Assembly (NCBI GenBank): GCA_964576585.1
Contig: CAZNWO010000002.1
Coordinates: forward strand, 1-64,000
Direction of reading: 5' to 3'
DNA: 64,000 nucleotides
Source of the DNA: GCA-2730975 sp964576585
GTDB taxonomy: Bacteria > Verrucomicrobiota > Verrucomicrobiia > Opitutales > Seribacteraceae
The notes below the pieces were generated by a model, which did not search any database, was not told the DNA's origin, and saw nothing but the letters and a program-made list of their open reading frames with translations. Of this stretch, positions 53,610 to 62,590 are shown in pieces. A program made the translations under genes and the position numbers. Positions within the stretch are counted from its first letter, which is position 1. Every line of letters starts with the position of its first letter.

Positions 53610-54346
53610 AACTTCGTAAGCTTGCCTCAGGTCTAGCGGGAACGCTTCTGGACACCATCATGCCCCAGGATTGTCCCGGCTGTGGAGAACCTGTTGAGAG
53701 CGGACCTTGTCGGCGCCTATGCCGATGGTGTTTCAGAAGCATCGAGTGGATTCGCAGGCCTTTCTGCGAACGCTGCGGATCGCCATTGCAAGAAAGCGCT
53801 TTTTCTACCGAGGAATGTCTCCACTGTCGGGAATTGCAGCCGTCCTTCGCTTTCGGGAGAGCGATGTTCCTGCTGACTGGGACGGGAAGAAGTTTCATTC
53901 ACGGGCTCAAGTACCATGGCGACCGGTCGCTGCTCGAGGACCTGCCCGGCTTCCTTGATGAAGTGCCCGATTTCAAGGATCACTTGAAGGGTGCGGTCAT
54001 CGTTCCCGTGCCTCTCCACAGACGTCGCTTGCGGTCGAGGGGTTTCAATCAGAGCGAGTGGATCGCGGAGTCCATTGCAGCATGCGACGACTTGTCTGCC
54101 GAGGTGCAGCCTCTGCTTGGTCGGGTTCGAAATACACGGACCCAAACCAGATTGTCTCGTCCCGAGCGAATGGAGAACTTGAAAAATGCTTTTGCACTGA
54201 CCTCGGGAAAGCTTTTTGATAGATGCCGAAGAATCGTAATAGTTGATGACGTGTTTACTACCGGTGCCACTCTCGAGGCTTGTGCACGCGTTCTGCTCGA
54301 AGCCGGCGCCAAGCAAGTTCACGTCGCGACTCTCGGGCATGGCTGA
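53606..54346 (+). CDS. comF: ComF-family phosphoribosyltransferase-like protein
   Basis: A 246-residue ComF/GntX protein: an N-terminal zinc ribbon (CPGCGEPV, LCRWCFRS, CERCGSPL, CLHCREL) and a type I phosphoribosyltransferase domain with VPVPLHRRRLRSRGFNQSEW and the PRPP loop IVIVDDVFTTGATLEA. ComF helps take up or process single-stranded DNA in competent bacteria. Many phyla carry it as a housekeeping-cluster gene, and no other competence gene is in the window. ATGA overlap with truA. Confidence 0.9.
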   Translation: MKLRKLASGLAGTLLDTIMPQDCPGCGEPVESGPCRRLCRWCFRSIEWIRRPFCERCGSPLQESAFSTEECLHCRELQPSFAFGRAMFLLTGTGRSFIHGLKYHGDRSLLEDLPGFLDEVPDFKDHLKGAVIVPVPLHRRRLRSRGFNQSEWIAESIAACDDLSAEVQPLLGRVRNTRTQTRLSRPERMENLKNAFALTSGKLFDRCRRIVIVDDVFTTGATLEACARVLLEAGAKQVHVATLGHG

Positions 54347-54372
54347 AGAAAATCCAACACCGTAAGAACACC

Positions 54373-55350
54373 ATGGCAATTTTTTCCAAACCACAATATT
54401 CGACGGTAAAAGTCAAAACTCGCGAGGGCATTCCCAAGGGTGTCTATACCAAGTGTCCCAAGACGGGCGGTCATGTTTTCGTTAAGGAACTGAAGAACAA
54501 CTTGATGGTTGTTCCCGCCAGTGACTACCATTTTCCCCTTCCTGCCCCGGAGAGAATCCAGTCGTTGGTGGATGAGGGCACTTTCGAGGAATACGACGAA
54601 GGCTTGAGTTCCCTAGATCCTCTCAAGTTCAAGGGTGCCGCATCCTATAGGCAGAAACTCAAGGAAAATAAAGAGAAGGCGAAAATGGCGGACGCCGTGG
54701 TATGCGGTCTAGGCAAAATGGATGGGAGAGAGGTGAGCCTTGCCGTGATGGACTTTCGTTTCCTCGGCGGCAGCATGGGCTCAGTTGTTGGCGAGAAGAT
54801 TACTCGATCCATCGAGCGGGCGCTCGAGCGAAAAGTCCCTTTAGTGATCGTATCCGCATCCGGGGGCGCCCGCATGTACGAGGGTATACTCAGCCTCATG
54901 CAGATGGCCAAGACGAGTGCTGCGCTCGCAAGGTTGTCCGATGCCCGGATTCCCTTCATCTCCGTCCTTACCAATCCGACCATGGCTGGGGTCATGGCAA
55001 GCTTCGCATCCCTTGGGGACGTCATCTTGGCCGAACCCGGAGCCTTGGTGGGGTTTGCGGGACGTCGGGTTATCAAGGAAACCACCCAAGCGGACCTGCC
55101 CGAGGGATTCCAGACTTCTGAGTTTCTGCTCGAACACGGCTTGATTGATCAAATCGTTCACCGAAAGGAATTGAGAGAACGTCTCGTTACCCTCTTTGGC
55201 TTGCTTTGTGACCCTGCGCGCAAGTCGCCGGCGAAAAAGCGGAAGCCAGCCCAAAAATCAGGCCGCTCACCCAAGTCGAAAGCATCGTCGTCGAAGGGAA
55301 CTTCTCGAAGAACCTCGAAGGTTCGTTCCAAGGGAAACGAGAAGAAATAG
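54373..55350 (+). CDS. accD: Acetyl-CoA carboxylase carboxyltransferase beta subunit with degenerate zinc ribbon
   Basis: AccD pairs with AccA to carboxylate acetyl-CoA for fatty acid synthesis. ATG 54373 gives 325 residues. The crotonase-like core is typical (AVMDFRFLGGSMGSVVGEK, SASGGARMYEGILSLMQ, FISVLTNPTMAGVMASFA, AGRRVIKETTQ). The N-terminal zinc ribbon is not: the usual CPxC...CPxC reads C28-P-K-T31 and V47-P-A-S50, so only one of four cysteines remains, while the surrounding frame (GVYTKCPKTGGHVFVKELKN) is kept. The last 40 residues are a Lys/Ser/Arg-rich histone-like tail. accA is not in the window. The folC start is 2 bases past the stop. Confidence 0.92.
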   Translation: MAIFSKPQYSTVKVKTREGIPKGVYTKCPKTGGHVFVKELKNNLMVVPASDYHFPLPAPERIQSLVDEGTFEEYDEGLSSLDPLKFKGAASYRQKLKENKEKAKMADAVVCGLGKMDGREVSLAVMDFRFLGGSMGSVVGEKITRSIERALERKVPLVIVSASGGARMYEGILSLMQMAKTSAALARLSDARIPFISVLTNPTMAGVMASFASLGDVILAEPGALVGFAGRRVIKETTQADLPEGFQTSEFLLEHGLIDQIVHRKELRERLVTLFGLLCDPARKSPAKKRKPAQKSGRSPKSKASSSKGTSRRTSKVRSKGNEKK

Positions 55351-55352
55351 TA

Positions 55353-56624
55353 TTGCCCGAGGACATTCAGGAAACGATCGAGTTTCTCTATGGCCTGAGG
55401 AACAGGGGATCTACCTATGGCCTGGAGCGAATGCAGGCATTTGCTTCAGCCCTCGGGAATCCCGAGAGGACCTTTCCAAGCATTCATGTTGCCGGAACCA
55501 ATGGGAAGGGCTCCACTTGCGCTATGCTCGAGGCATGCCTGCGGGCAAACGGATTGAGAACGGGCCTTTTCACCTCGCCTCATTTGATTCGGCTAGGAGA
55601 ACGCGTCAGGATTGATGGCGAAGAACTTACCGAGACGGAAATCATCCGACTTGTCCGCCACCTCAGGAGCGTAGCGGATGGCTTTTCCAAACCCGGACTC
55701 GATGACTATCCCACGTTTTTCGAATTCCTTACGGCCATTGCGTTTCTGGCATTTGGCCAGCAGGAAGTCGACGTTGCAATCTTTGAAACTGGGCTAGGAG
55801 GTAGGCTGGACTCAACCAATATCTTGAATCCTCTCGTTTCCGTTATCACATCCATTGGCCTCGATCATTGCGATTTGCTTGGTTACGACATCGAATCCAT
55901 CGCCAACGAAAAGGCAGGAATCATCAAGACGGGAAAGCCTGTCGTTCTTGGATGGCTTCCCAAACCTGCGGAAGACACCGTTCGCTCGATAGCAGTCTCT
56001 AGAAACGCTTCCTTATATTCCGTTCCTGACAGGATGGACGTCCTGCCCCGCACTTCCTTGGTCGGTTCCTTTCAGAGACGCAATGCTGCTGTTGCCTTGA
56101 CGGTTTGCGAACTCTTGGAGGAATCTTTTCCTATAGACTCTTCAAAGTGCAAAGATGCCTTGCTCAAGGTACAATGGCCTGGTCGCTGGCAGGAGATCGA
56201 CTTTTTCGGCAATACCCTCATTTTGGATGCTACCCACAATGCTGAAGGTGTTTGTGCCTTGGAGGAAAACCTCCGGAAATTGAAGTTACGCCCCATTGTT
56301 TTGGCTGGAACCTTGGGTGATGAGCGTGCTGCGGATCTCATGCCTGCGGTTGCTCGACATGCGAGCGAAATTCGCTTGCTCGAGCCAAGTCAGCCTCGGG
56401 CTTGTTCATTCGGAGTCCTGAGGTCGGCCATCCCCGAGAGCTTTGCGGGGACTGTTGTTGATACTACAATCGAGAAGGAGTTTCCCCTACAGGGGTGGGT
56501 TAAGAAAAGAAGTCAACCCACTGTGGTTACAGGATCTATTTATTTGTTGGGTGAAGTTTTAGGGCGGATCGATTCCTGTGGCCTCAAGAACAACGCTCTG
56601 GGTTCGCTACATGACCTTCCTTGA
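55353..56624 (+). CDS. folC: Folylpolyglutamate synthase / dihydrofolate synthase
   Basis: FolC adds glutamates to folates. The 423-residue Mur-ligase-like protein has HVAGTNGKGSTCAMLEA (P-loop), FTSPHLIRLGERVRIDG, FETGLGGRLDSTNI, TSIGLDHCDLLG, NEKAGIIKTGKPVV and DATHNAEGVCALEENL. The start is TTG 55353, two bases after accD; accD-folC adjacency is common in bacteria. The C-terminus ends in a short unconserved stretch. Confidence 0.92.
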   Translation: MPEDIQETIEFLYGLRNRGSTYGLERMQAFASALGNPERTFPSIHVAGTNGKGSTCAMLEACLRANGLRTGLFTSPHLIRLGERVRIDGEELTETEIIRLVRHLRSVADGFSKPGLDDYPTFFEFLTAIAFLAFGQQEVDVAIFETGLGGRLDSTNILNPLVSVITSIGLDHCDLLGYDIESIANEKAGIIKTGKPVVLGWLPKPAEDTVRSIAVSRNASLYSVPDRMDVLPRTSLVGSFQRRNAAVALTVCELLEESFPIDSSKCKDALLKVQWPGRWQEIDFFGNTLILDATHNAEGVCALEENLRKLKLRPIVLAGTLGDERAADLMPAVARHASEIRLLEPSQPRACSFGVLRSAIPESFAGTVVDTTIEKEFPLQGWVKKRSQPTVVTGSIYLLGEVLGRIDSCGLKNNALGSLHDLP

Positions 56625-57087
56625 GTAACACAGTTCTCGAAAACGGGGAAATCTCCCGAAACGTCGTTGTCTATGATTGGTTTTCTACTGCGTGTGAATA
56701 AGTTTGGGAGGAACAGGGGATAAGACGGAACAACTTTTTCTTGCCTCAATGGTCTAGAAAATCATTGATATTGCTCTTCAAAAATTACATATCCAACTCA
56801 TCTTTTCAAACATATGAAATTCTTGAAAATTTATTCACATTCATGCATCTAGTGTCACTCCATGGTTTGATTGTGCGCATATAGTGCATGTGCGTAAAAA
56901 AAATCTGTTTTTTTATTTTTTTCTTTTCTTTTCCATTCTGTCTCCACATTGTCAAATTTCCGCCGACGAATTGCGTGAATCCGAATTCCGGCCCTTGACT
57001 CGATTAATGTCTAAACAACTTACAACGCATCTTTAAACCTTCGGGTAAATTCAACCCGAGTTAACCATTCCGATAATCCAACGCGCC
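56625..57087 (+). promoter_or_regulatory. Control region upstream of nrdB-nrdA
   Basis: The longest gene-free stretch, 463 bases, AT-rich. Two TNTAGTG(T/C) half-sites end at 56855 and 56887, exactly 32 bases apart; paired NrdR boxes (half TATWGTGT) normally lie about three helical turns apart, but the left half of each box is poor here. Several T/A runs lie near 56900-56935. TCGGGT-N7-ACCCGA (57041-57059) is a 6-base dyad ending 28 bases before the nrdB ATG. No tRNA-like fold was seen. Confidence 0.35.
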
Positions 57088-58173
57088 ATGGAAAAGACTT
57101 ACAGCATAGGTGAAAAATTATTTGTCTTGGACGAAGACAAGGCAAAGGAAGCATATGATGCGAAAAAAGTGATCAATGGTCGCGATACAATGGCTTTCAA
57201 TTTACTGCCCCTGAAGTACCAATGGGCCTACGAGCTCTACAGGAAGATGAAGGCCAATCATTGGGAACCAGAGGACATCCCGATGCAAAAGGACATCGAG
57301 CAGTGGCAGAACCAGAATGAACTGAGCGAAAACGAGCGTTGGATCATAATGATGGGCATCGGTTACTTTTCCGCAGCCGAGGGCATCGTTGGCGACAACA
57401 TCCAGCACGTCGTTCGAGAACTTGTAACCGCTCCCGAACTCAAGCTGGTTTTGGGTCGGCATGCTCACGAGGAGAATATCCACGCCGACAGCCTCCTCTA
57501 CATGATCAGTTCACTCGGCATCAATCCCCATGAATGCGAGGCGATGTTTGAACAGATCGACACAATTCGTCGCAAGAATGAGTTCGTGACCAAGGTTTCC
57601 AGAACTCTTAGAAGAGACATGGATATGTCTCAAACATCAGATAAACAGGAGCTTGCGAAAAATATGTTTGTCTTTGGACAATGCATGGAAGGAACCCAGT
57701 TCTACGGTTTGTTCGGTATGATTCTCAGCCTGTATCGCCAAAACAAGTTTCCCGGCATTGGGCAAATGTTTCGCTACACCTTGCGCGACGAGTCGAACCA
57801 CATTGAATTGCTGAGGAATCTCTTCCGTGCCCTAATTGATGAAAACCCCGACGTCTGGACTCCCGACTTTCGACAGGAATTGACCGAATTGATGGTGGAA
57901 GCCGTCGCCTTGGAGAAGGAATTCATTGCGGATTGCCTTCCCATGAACTCCGTCGGCATGAGTGCAGATGAATTCTGCCAATACATCGATTACATTGCTG
58001 ATCGTCGCCTTAATGGAGTTGGTCTGGAACCCTTGAGTTCCTCCTCCTCCAATCCTTTCCCTTGGTTGGCTGAAATGATGGATGTCAACAAAGAGCAAAA
58101 TTTCTTCGAGGGTCGTGTCACGGAATATCAAAAAGCGTCTTCCCTAGTGGACGTTTCCGATGACGAGCTTTGA
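57088..58173 (+). CDS. nrdB: Ribonucleotide reductase small subunit, class Ic-type (R2c)
   Basis: The 361-residue R2 carries the metal ligands E98, E129, H132, E201, E235 and H238 with the same spacing as Chlamydia trachomatis R2c (E89, E120, H123, E193, E227, H230, within one residue). The first ligand is Glu (YFSAAEGIVGDN), not the Asp of E. coli. The position of the radical tyrosine (H+4) is Leu136 in HADSLLYMISSLG, where Chlamydia has Phe. It should therefore use a Mn(IV)/Fe(III)-type cofactor without a tyrosyl radical. The acidic C-terminus (SDDEL) fits docking to NrdA, encoded 56 bases downstream. Confidence 0.93.
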   Translation: MEKTYSIGEKLFVLDEDKAKEAYDAKKVINGRDTMAFNLLPLKYQWAYELYRKMKANHWEPEDIPMQKDIEQWQNQNELSENERWIIMMGIGYFSAAEGIVGDNIQHVVRELVTAPELKLVLGRHAHEENIHADSLLYMISSLGINPHECEAMFEQIDTIRRKNEFVTKVSRTLRRDMDMSQTSDKQELAKNMFVFGQCMEGTQFYGLFGMILSLYRQNKFPGIGQMFRYTLRDESNHIELLRNLFRALIDENPDVWTPDFRQELTELMVEAVALEKEFIADCLPMNSVGMSADEFCQYIDYIADRRLNGVGLEPLSSSSSNPFPWLAEMMDVNKEQNFFEGRVTEYQKASSLVDVSDDEL

Positions 58174-58229
58174 GGTCTGAGGTTATATCCCACACTTACT
58201 GAAACAAACGAACGGGGAGGCTGGAGGAT

Positions 58230-61200
58230 ATGCGGGACATCACCTTTGAAGAAGATCGGTTGCTTGAAAAAGTAGCCGAAACGCCGAGAGAACAAAAGCC
58301 GAGCTTCGACTGGGCGGGAGCTCTCGGCGACAACCGTTTCGAAGTACCGAAAGTGCGTATCGACGATGGCGCGGGTGACCGTGATTTTGAAATTGCGGAA
58401 GTGGCCGAAGTCATAGGTGAGGCGTTGACCGACCTACTGATTTCGCGAGAAGAAGAGGATATATACACAGACAAGAACCGGGAGCTCGTGGTGGAGTCCA
58501 CCCGGAGTGTGGCCGACAGGCTTGTCGAGCGCACCACGGATGATGATGACAACGACACTGGGCGTCTGACCTACGAGGAGCTTTATCGTTTGATCGAAAA
58601 AGTGCTCGTGGAGAAAGATGCCTACGACGTGGCTAAAAGCCTCGTCTTCTCTCGTTCGAACGAGAGAGGTGGCAAGGTGGGCGACGGCGAGAACGATACT
58701 GGTCTCGCCGCGCCCTCCATCCGCCTGATTCGCAGAAACGGTCAGGTTGTTCCTTGGAACCGTAGCAAAATCGAGGTAGCCGTTCGTAAGGCTTTTCTCT
58801 CGCTTCGGATTGATTCCGAGGCTGCGGTGGACATCTCCGCCGCCGTCACGAGACGTGCCATCGCCACAGGTCAGAATTATATAAATATCGAGGACATTCA
58901 GGACATCGTTCAGGAAGAACTGATGCGCAAGGGTCACTACAAGGTGGCCGAGGCCTACATCCTGTATCGGGCCAGGCGAAGGGTGGAACGGGAGACCCAT
59001 GCTCCTTTCCCGGAGACCAAACAGGACTCCATGATCGTCGTAAAGAAGCCCGATGGAACCACCTTCTTCTGGGACGGTCTGGACCTCAAGAAGCGGATCG
59101 AGTTCGCTTCCATCGGTCTCGATCTTTGCCTCGGTCCCGATCAGATTGAAGAAGAGTTGCGCCGATCGGTTTTTTCGGAAATCGAGGAAGAAGATCTCAA
59201 GACGACGATTATACTCAACGCAAAGACCTTAATAGAGCGTGACGCCGATTTCGCGAAGTTTGCCGCCCGTATCCTCTTGAGCTACGTCTATGAGGAAGTC
59301 ATCGAGTGGAACGTTGCCGAAAACACGCACGAGCAACTCAAAAACTTTCACGTAAAGGCCTTTAAATCCTATCTAAAAAGAGGGGTGGAAATCGAGCGGT
59401 TGGACCCCAAGCTTCTCGACCTCGACGTTGAAAAGCTCTCCGAAGCCCTTGATCCTTCCGCAGACTTGGACTTCGACTACCTTGGCATCCAGACTCTTTA
59501 CGACCGCTACCTAATCGTGGACAAGACACTCGAGGTGCCCACTCGTATGGAGACCCCTCAATTCTTCTGGATGCGCGTAGCCATGGGGATATTCGCCCAC
59601 GAGGAAAAGGACACTTCGGAAAAGACCATAGCCCTTTACAACTTGTACAAGAGTCGTCGCTTTTGCTCATCTACACCGACGCTCTTCAATGCCGGCACAC
59701 TTCACTCTCAGCTTTCCTCCTGCTACCTATACAAGGTAGACGACACGATCGAGTCCATCATGTATCGAGGCATTGCCGAAAACGCTTTCCTGTCGAAGTG
59801 GGCGGGCGGTTTGGGAGGAAGTTGGACCTCCGTGCGCGGGACAGGTAGTTATATCCAAGGGACCAATGGCGACAGCCAAGGCGTGATTCCCTTTCTCAAG
59901 ATGCACAACGATCAGCTTTGCGCCGTCAACCAAGGTGGCAAGCGCAAGGGGTCGGGTTGCGCCTATCTCGAGTCTTGGCACAACGATATTTTCGACTTTC
60001 TCGAATTGCGACGCAATACGGGAGACGAAAGGCGGCGCACTCACGATATGAATACCGCCAATTGGATTCCCGACCTCTTCATGAAACGCATGGAGGCGAG
60101 GGAAGACTGGACCTTGTTTCGCAGCAATCAAGTGCCCGAGTTGCACGAGACCTACGGCAGTGAATTCGAGCAAAAGTACGTCGAGTACGAGGAAAAGGCG
60201 GAACGGGGCGAGATTTGGGGTAAGAAGATCGCTGCCATCGACTTGTGGAAGCAAATGCTCAAGGTGCTTTTCGAGACGGGGCATCCCTGGATCACCTTTA
60301 AGGACGCCTGTAACGTCCGAAATCCTCAGGATCATTCGGGGGTGATTCACAGCTCCAATCTCTGCACCGAAATTACGCTAAACACTGGTCATGATGAGAC
60401 TGCTGTCTGCAACTTGGGTTCCGTGGTCTTGGACTCGCACCTAAAACAGGATGGATCGCTTGACCACGAAAAGCTAAGGGAGACCATCAGGATAGCCCTG
60501 AGGGCGCTCGACAACGTCATAGACGTTAACTTTTACCCCACGGAGGCGGCAAAGACTTCGAACCAGCGTCATCGTCCGATAGGTTTGGGCGTGATGGGCC
60601 TTCAAAACACCTTGTACGCCAAGGATATAGCCTTTGCATCGGAAGAAGCCGTGGAATTCAACGACGAGTTCATGGAAGCGATCTCCTATTACGCATACGA
60701 GGCTTCCAGCGATCTTGCCGCCGAAAGAGGAACCTATCCCAGTTACAAGGGATCCAAGTGGGATCGGGGAATTCTTCCGCAGGATTCGATCGATCTGCTT
60801 GAGAAGGAACGAGGGGAAAAGGTGGACGTTCCCAAGGAGGCTAGGATGGACTGGGAGATCGTCCGCGAGAAGATTCGCAAGAACGGTATGCGTAACAGCA
60901 ATGTTTTGGCAATCGCTCCAACTGCGACGATTTCGAACATCATGGGTTCTTCTCCATGCATCGAACCCACCTACAAGAACCTCTTCGTGAAAAGCAACCT
61001 TTCGGGCGACTTTCTGGTGCTCAACCAGTATCTTGTCAGGGACTTGAAGAAGAATGGTCTTTGGGACAAGGAGATGAGCGATCAGCTAAAGTATTTCGAT
61101 GGCGAGCTAAAGGATATCGAAAACATACCCGAGGAACTAAAGAAAAAGTACCTGACGGCTTTCGACGTTTCCCACGAATACGTCATAGCAGCCTCGGCAA

Positions 61201-61502
61201 GGCGTCAGAAGTGGATCGACCAATCGCAGTCAGTCAACTTGTTCCTCGGAACTCCCGACCTCAAGACGCTTTCTCACATGTATCGAGCAGCATGGCGCCA
61301 AGGTCTCAAGACGACCTATTATCTGCGTACACTTAGTGCATCCAACATCGAGAAAGCCACCGTTGATCTCAAGAAGAGCAATGAGAACCCCGATCCGTTG
61401 TCCAAGGAGGCCACTGCCAAGAAGGAATACACGGAAGAGGAAATCAAGGCCTGCAGCATTCAGGCAATGATGGACGGGGAGGAATGCGAAGCCTGCCAGT
61501 AG
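58230..61502 (+). CDS. nrdA: Ribonucleotide reductase large subunit with three ATP-cone regions
   Basis: A 1090-residue class I R1. A GGAGG lies just upstream of ATG 58230, the clearest Shine-Dalgarno in the window. Residues about 38-145 look like a degenerate ATP cone, 165-255 a full one (IRLIRRNGQVVPWNRSKIEV), and 268-300 a third (VVKKPDGTTFFWDGLDLKKR) leading to the R1 N-domain. The catalytic core has the redox Cys in LSSCYLYK, SNLCTEI with Cys and Glu, ETAVCNLGSVVL, PTATISNIMGSSPCIEP, the tyrosine pair GLKTTYYLRTLSAS, and a C-terminal CEAC for reduction by thioredoxin or glutaredoxin. Chlamydial NrdA is also large with several cones, matching the R2c partner. Confidence 0.94.
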   Translation: MRDITFEEDRLLEKVAETPREQKPSFDWAGALGDNRFEVPKVRIDDGAGDRDFEIAEVAEVIGEALTDLLISREEEDIYTDKNRELVVESTRSVADRLVERTTDDDDNDTGRLTYEELYRLIEKVLVEKDAYDVAKSLVFSRSNERGGKVGDGENDTGLAAPSIRLIRRNGQVVPWNRSKIEVAVRKAFLSLRIDSEAAVDISAAVTRRAIATGQNYINIEDIQDIVQEELMRKGHYKVAEAYILYRARRRVERETHAPFPETKQDSMIVVKKPDGTTFFWDGLDLKKRIEFASIGLDLCLGPDQIEEELRRSVFSEIEEEDLKTTIILNAKTLIERDADFAKFAARILLSYVYEEVIEWNVAENTHEQLKNFHVKAFKSYLKRGVEIERLDPKLLDLDVEKLSEALDPSADLDFDYLGIQTLYDRYLIVDKTLEVPTRMETPQFFWMRVAMGIFAHEEKDTSEKTIALYNLYKSRRFCSSTPTLFNAGTLHSQLSSCYLYKVDDTIESIMYRGIAENAFLSKWAGGLGGSWTSVRGTGSYIQGTNGDSQGVIPFLKMHNDQLCAVNQGGKRKGSGCAYLESWHNDIFDFLELRRNTGDERRRTHDMNTANWIPDLFMKRMEAREDWTLFRSNQVPELHETYGSEFEQKYVEYEEKAERGEIWGKKIAAIDLWKQMLKVLFETGHPWITFKDACNVRNPQDHSGVIHSSNLCTEITLNTGHDETAVCNLGSVVLDSHLKQDGSLDHEKLRETIRIALRALDNVIDVNFYPTEAAKTSNQRHRPIGLGVMGLQNTLYAKDIAFASEEAVEFNDEFMEAISYYAYEASSDLAAERGTYPSYKGSKWDRGILPQDSIDLLEKERGEKVDVPKEARMDWEIVREKIRKNGMRNSNVLAIAPTATISNIMGSSPCIEPTYKNLFVKSNLSGDFLVLNQYLVRDLKKNGLWDKEMSDQLKYFDGELKDIENIPEELKKKYLTAFDVSHEYVIAASARRQKWIDQSQSVNLFLGTPDLKTLSHMYRAAWRQGLKTTYYLRTLSASNIEKATVDLKKSNENPDPLSKEATAKKEYTEEEIKACSIQAMMDGEECEACQ

Positions 61503-61530
61503 GGCGTATACTCGACCCAAAGGACGGGAC

Positions 61531-62061
61531 ATGACCGTCGGCGAGCGCCTTCAGCGTTTTCTTGCAAGGAAGCCAACTCTCTCCCACGATGTTTTTATTG
61601 CTCCGGGCGCAAGCGTCATAGGCGACGTTCGATTGGGGGAACGCTCCAGCGTTTGGTATGGTTGCGTCTTGCGTGGAGACATTAACTACATCCGCATAGG
61701 ACGGTGTACAAACGTTCAGGACGGAACCGTGATTCACCTCGCCGATGATTATCCCGCCTTGGTTGGAGATTACGTCACCATTGGTCATGCCGCAGTGGTA
61801 CATGCATGCGAAGTTCAAGACGAGTGTCTCGTTGGCATGAATGCCACTATTCTCGACGGGGCAGTCATCGGCACGAGGTCGATTGTCGCAGCGGGTTCGT
61901 TGGTTCCCCAAGGCATGGAGGTTCCTCCGGGCAGCCTAGTTGCCGGGGTTCCTGCACGAGTTAGGAGGAACCTCTCCGTTCAGGAGCAGGAAGGACTCAA
62001 AGCATGGGCTGAAAAATACCTAGAGGTCGCGGAGGCTCACGCAGTTTTGCATTCCGAATGA
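61531..62061 (+). CDS. Gamma-carbonic-anhydrase-like hexapeptide-repeat protein
   Basis: A 176-residue left-handed beta-helix protein of the YrdA/CamH type. Repeats include VIGDVRLGERSSVWYGCVLR, GDINYIRIGRCTNVQDGT and IHLADD, and three candidate zinc histidines (VIHLADD, IGHAAVVHAC). The C-terminal part is helical. Many such proteins are zinc-bound; carbonic anhydrase activity is proven for only a few, so this is a fold-level call. It is 28 bases after nrdA. Confidence 0.85.
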   Translation: MTVGERLQRFLARKPTLSHDVFIAPGASVIGDVRLGERSSVWYGCVLRGDINYIRIGRCTNVQDGTVIHLADDYPALVGDYVTIGHAAVVHACEVQDECLVGMNATILDGAVIGTRSIVAAGSLVPQGMEVPPGSLVAGVPARVRRNLSVQEQEGLKAWAEKYLEVAEAHAVLHSE

Positions 62062-62095
62062 TTTCTTCCCTCGGGAATCTTCGTGGGAGGCGTTT

Positions 62096-62440
62096 CTATC
62101 TTTGTTTTTTTTCGGGAATGGCTTGTTCCATGCCGTGACTCACGTAAAACTCAGCTGCAACGTCGGCAAGATTGGGTTTTGGGTAAGAGTTTGCCACGGA
62201 CTGCGCGCAGCATGAAAGGTACTCGGTGATTTGTCTGAAGGATGCTTGCAGTCCGTCATCACTCAGTTTCCGACAAAGACTCTTCGCTGCATCCTCCCAT
62301 TCATTGGTTGCATAAAAGGATTCATCGATGGCGCGAAGCCAGTCTTCCGAAGTAAAGTCAAATTCCATTGAGCTTGCCTGCCCTTTTGCCATAGCGTCTT
62401 GAATATACCTTGGTTTGTTCTTGGAGGAAGCTAAATTCAA
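62096..62440 (-). CDS. Small hypothetical protein
   Basis: A 114-residue, probably helical and cytoplasmic protein with no recognised motif; SEDWLRAIDESFYATNEWED and SFRQITEYLSCCAQSV are the most distinctive parts. It is convergent with the gamma-carbonic-anhydrase-like gene and divergent from the next gene. Codon use looks like the neighbours, and no overlapping stronger frame exists, so it is probably real. Confidence 0.55.
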   Translation of the reverse strand: MNLASSKNKPRYIQDAMAKGQASSMEFDFTSEDWLRAIDESFYATNEWEDAAKSLCRKLSDDGLQASFRQITEYLSCCAQSVANSYPKPNLADVAAEFYVSHGMEQAIPEKKQR

Positions 62441-62472
62441 CGGTTTTTCCGATCTTGCTCTTCACGCTAAAT

Positions 62473-62492
62473 TGACGGCCAAGCTGGCGTCA
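62473..62492. repeat. Near-perfect dyad in a divergent intergenic region
   Basis: TGACG-g-CCA-agc-TGG-CGTCA: an 8-base dyad with one extra G in the left arm, about midway between the starts of the small hypothetical gene (62440) and the secreted LamG-like gene (62591). It could be an operator; no regulator is encoded beside it. Confidence 0.3.
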
Positions 62493-62590
62493 GGTTCTCG
62501 AATCGAGTCTTATCCTCCTTCCTATGGTCGATGCCATCCAATTGTGTCGCAAGCGTTGACGTTTGCGCAGCAACACTAATACTTCACTTC

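Noticed and set aside
56625..57087. tRNA or small RNA gene in the longest gap
   Set aside because: No cloverleaf, TpsiC-like GTTCRA segment or CCA end was found, and no hairpin followed by a T-run looks like a small RNA terminator.
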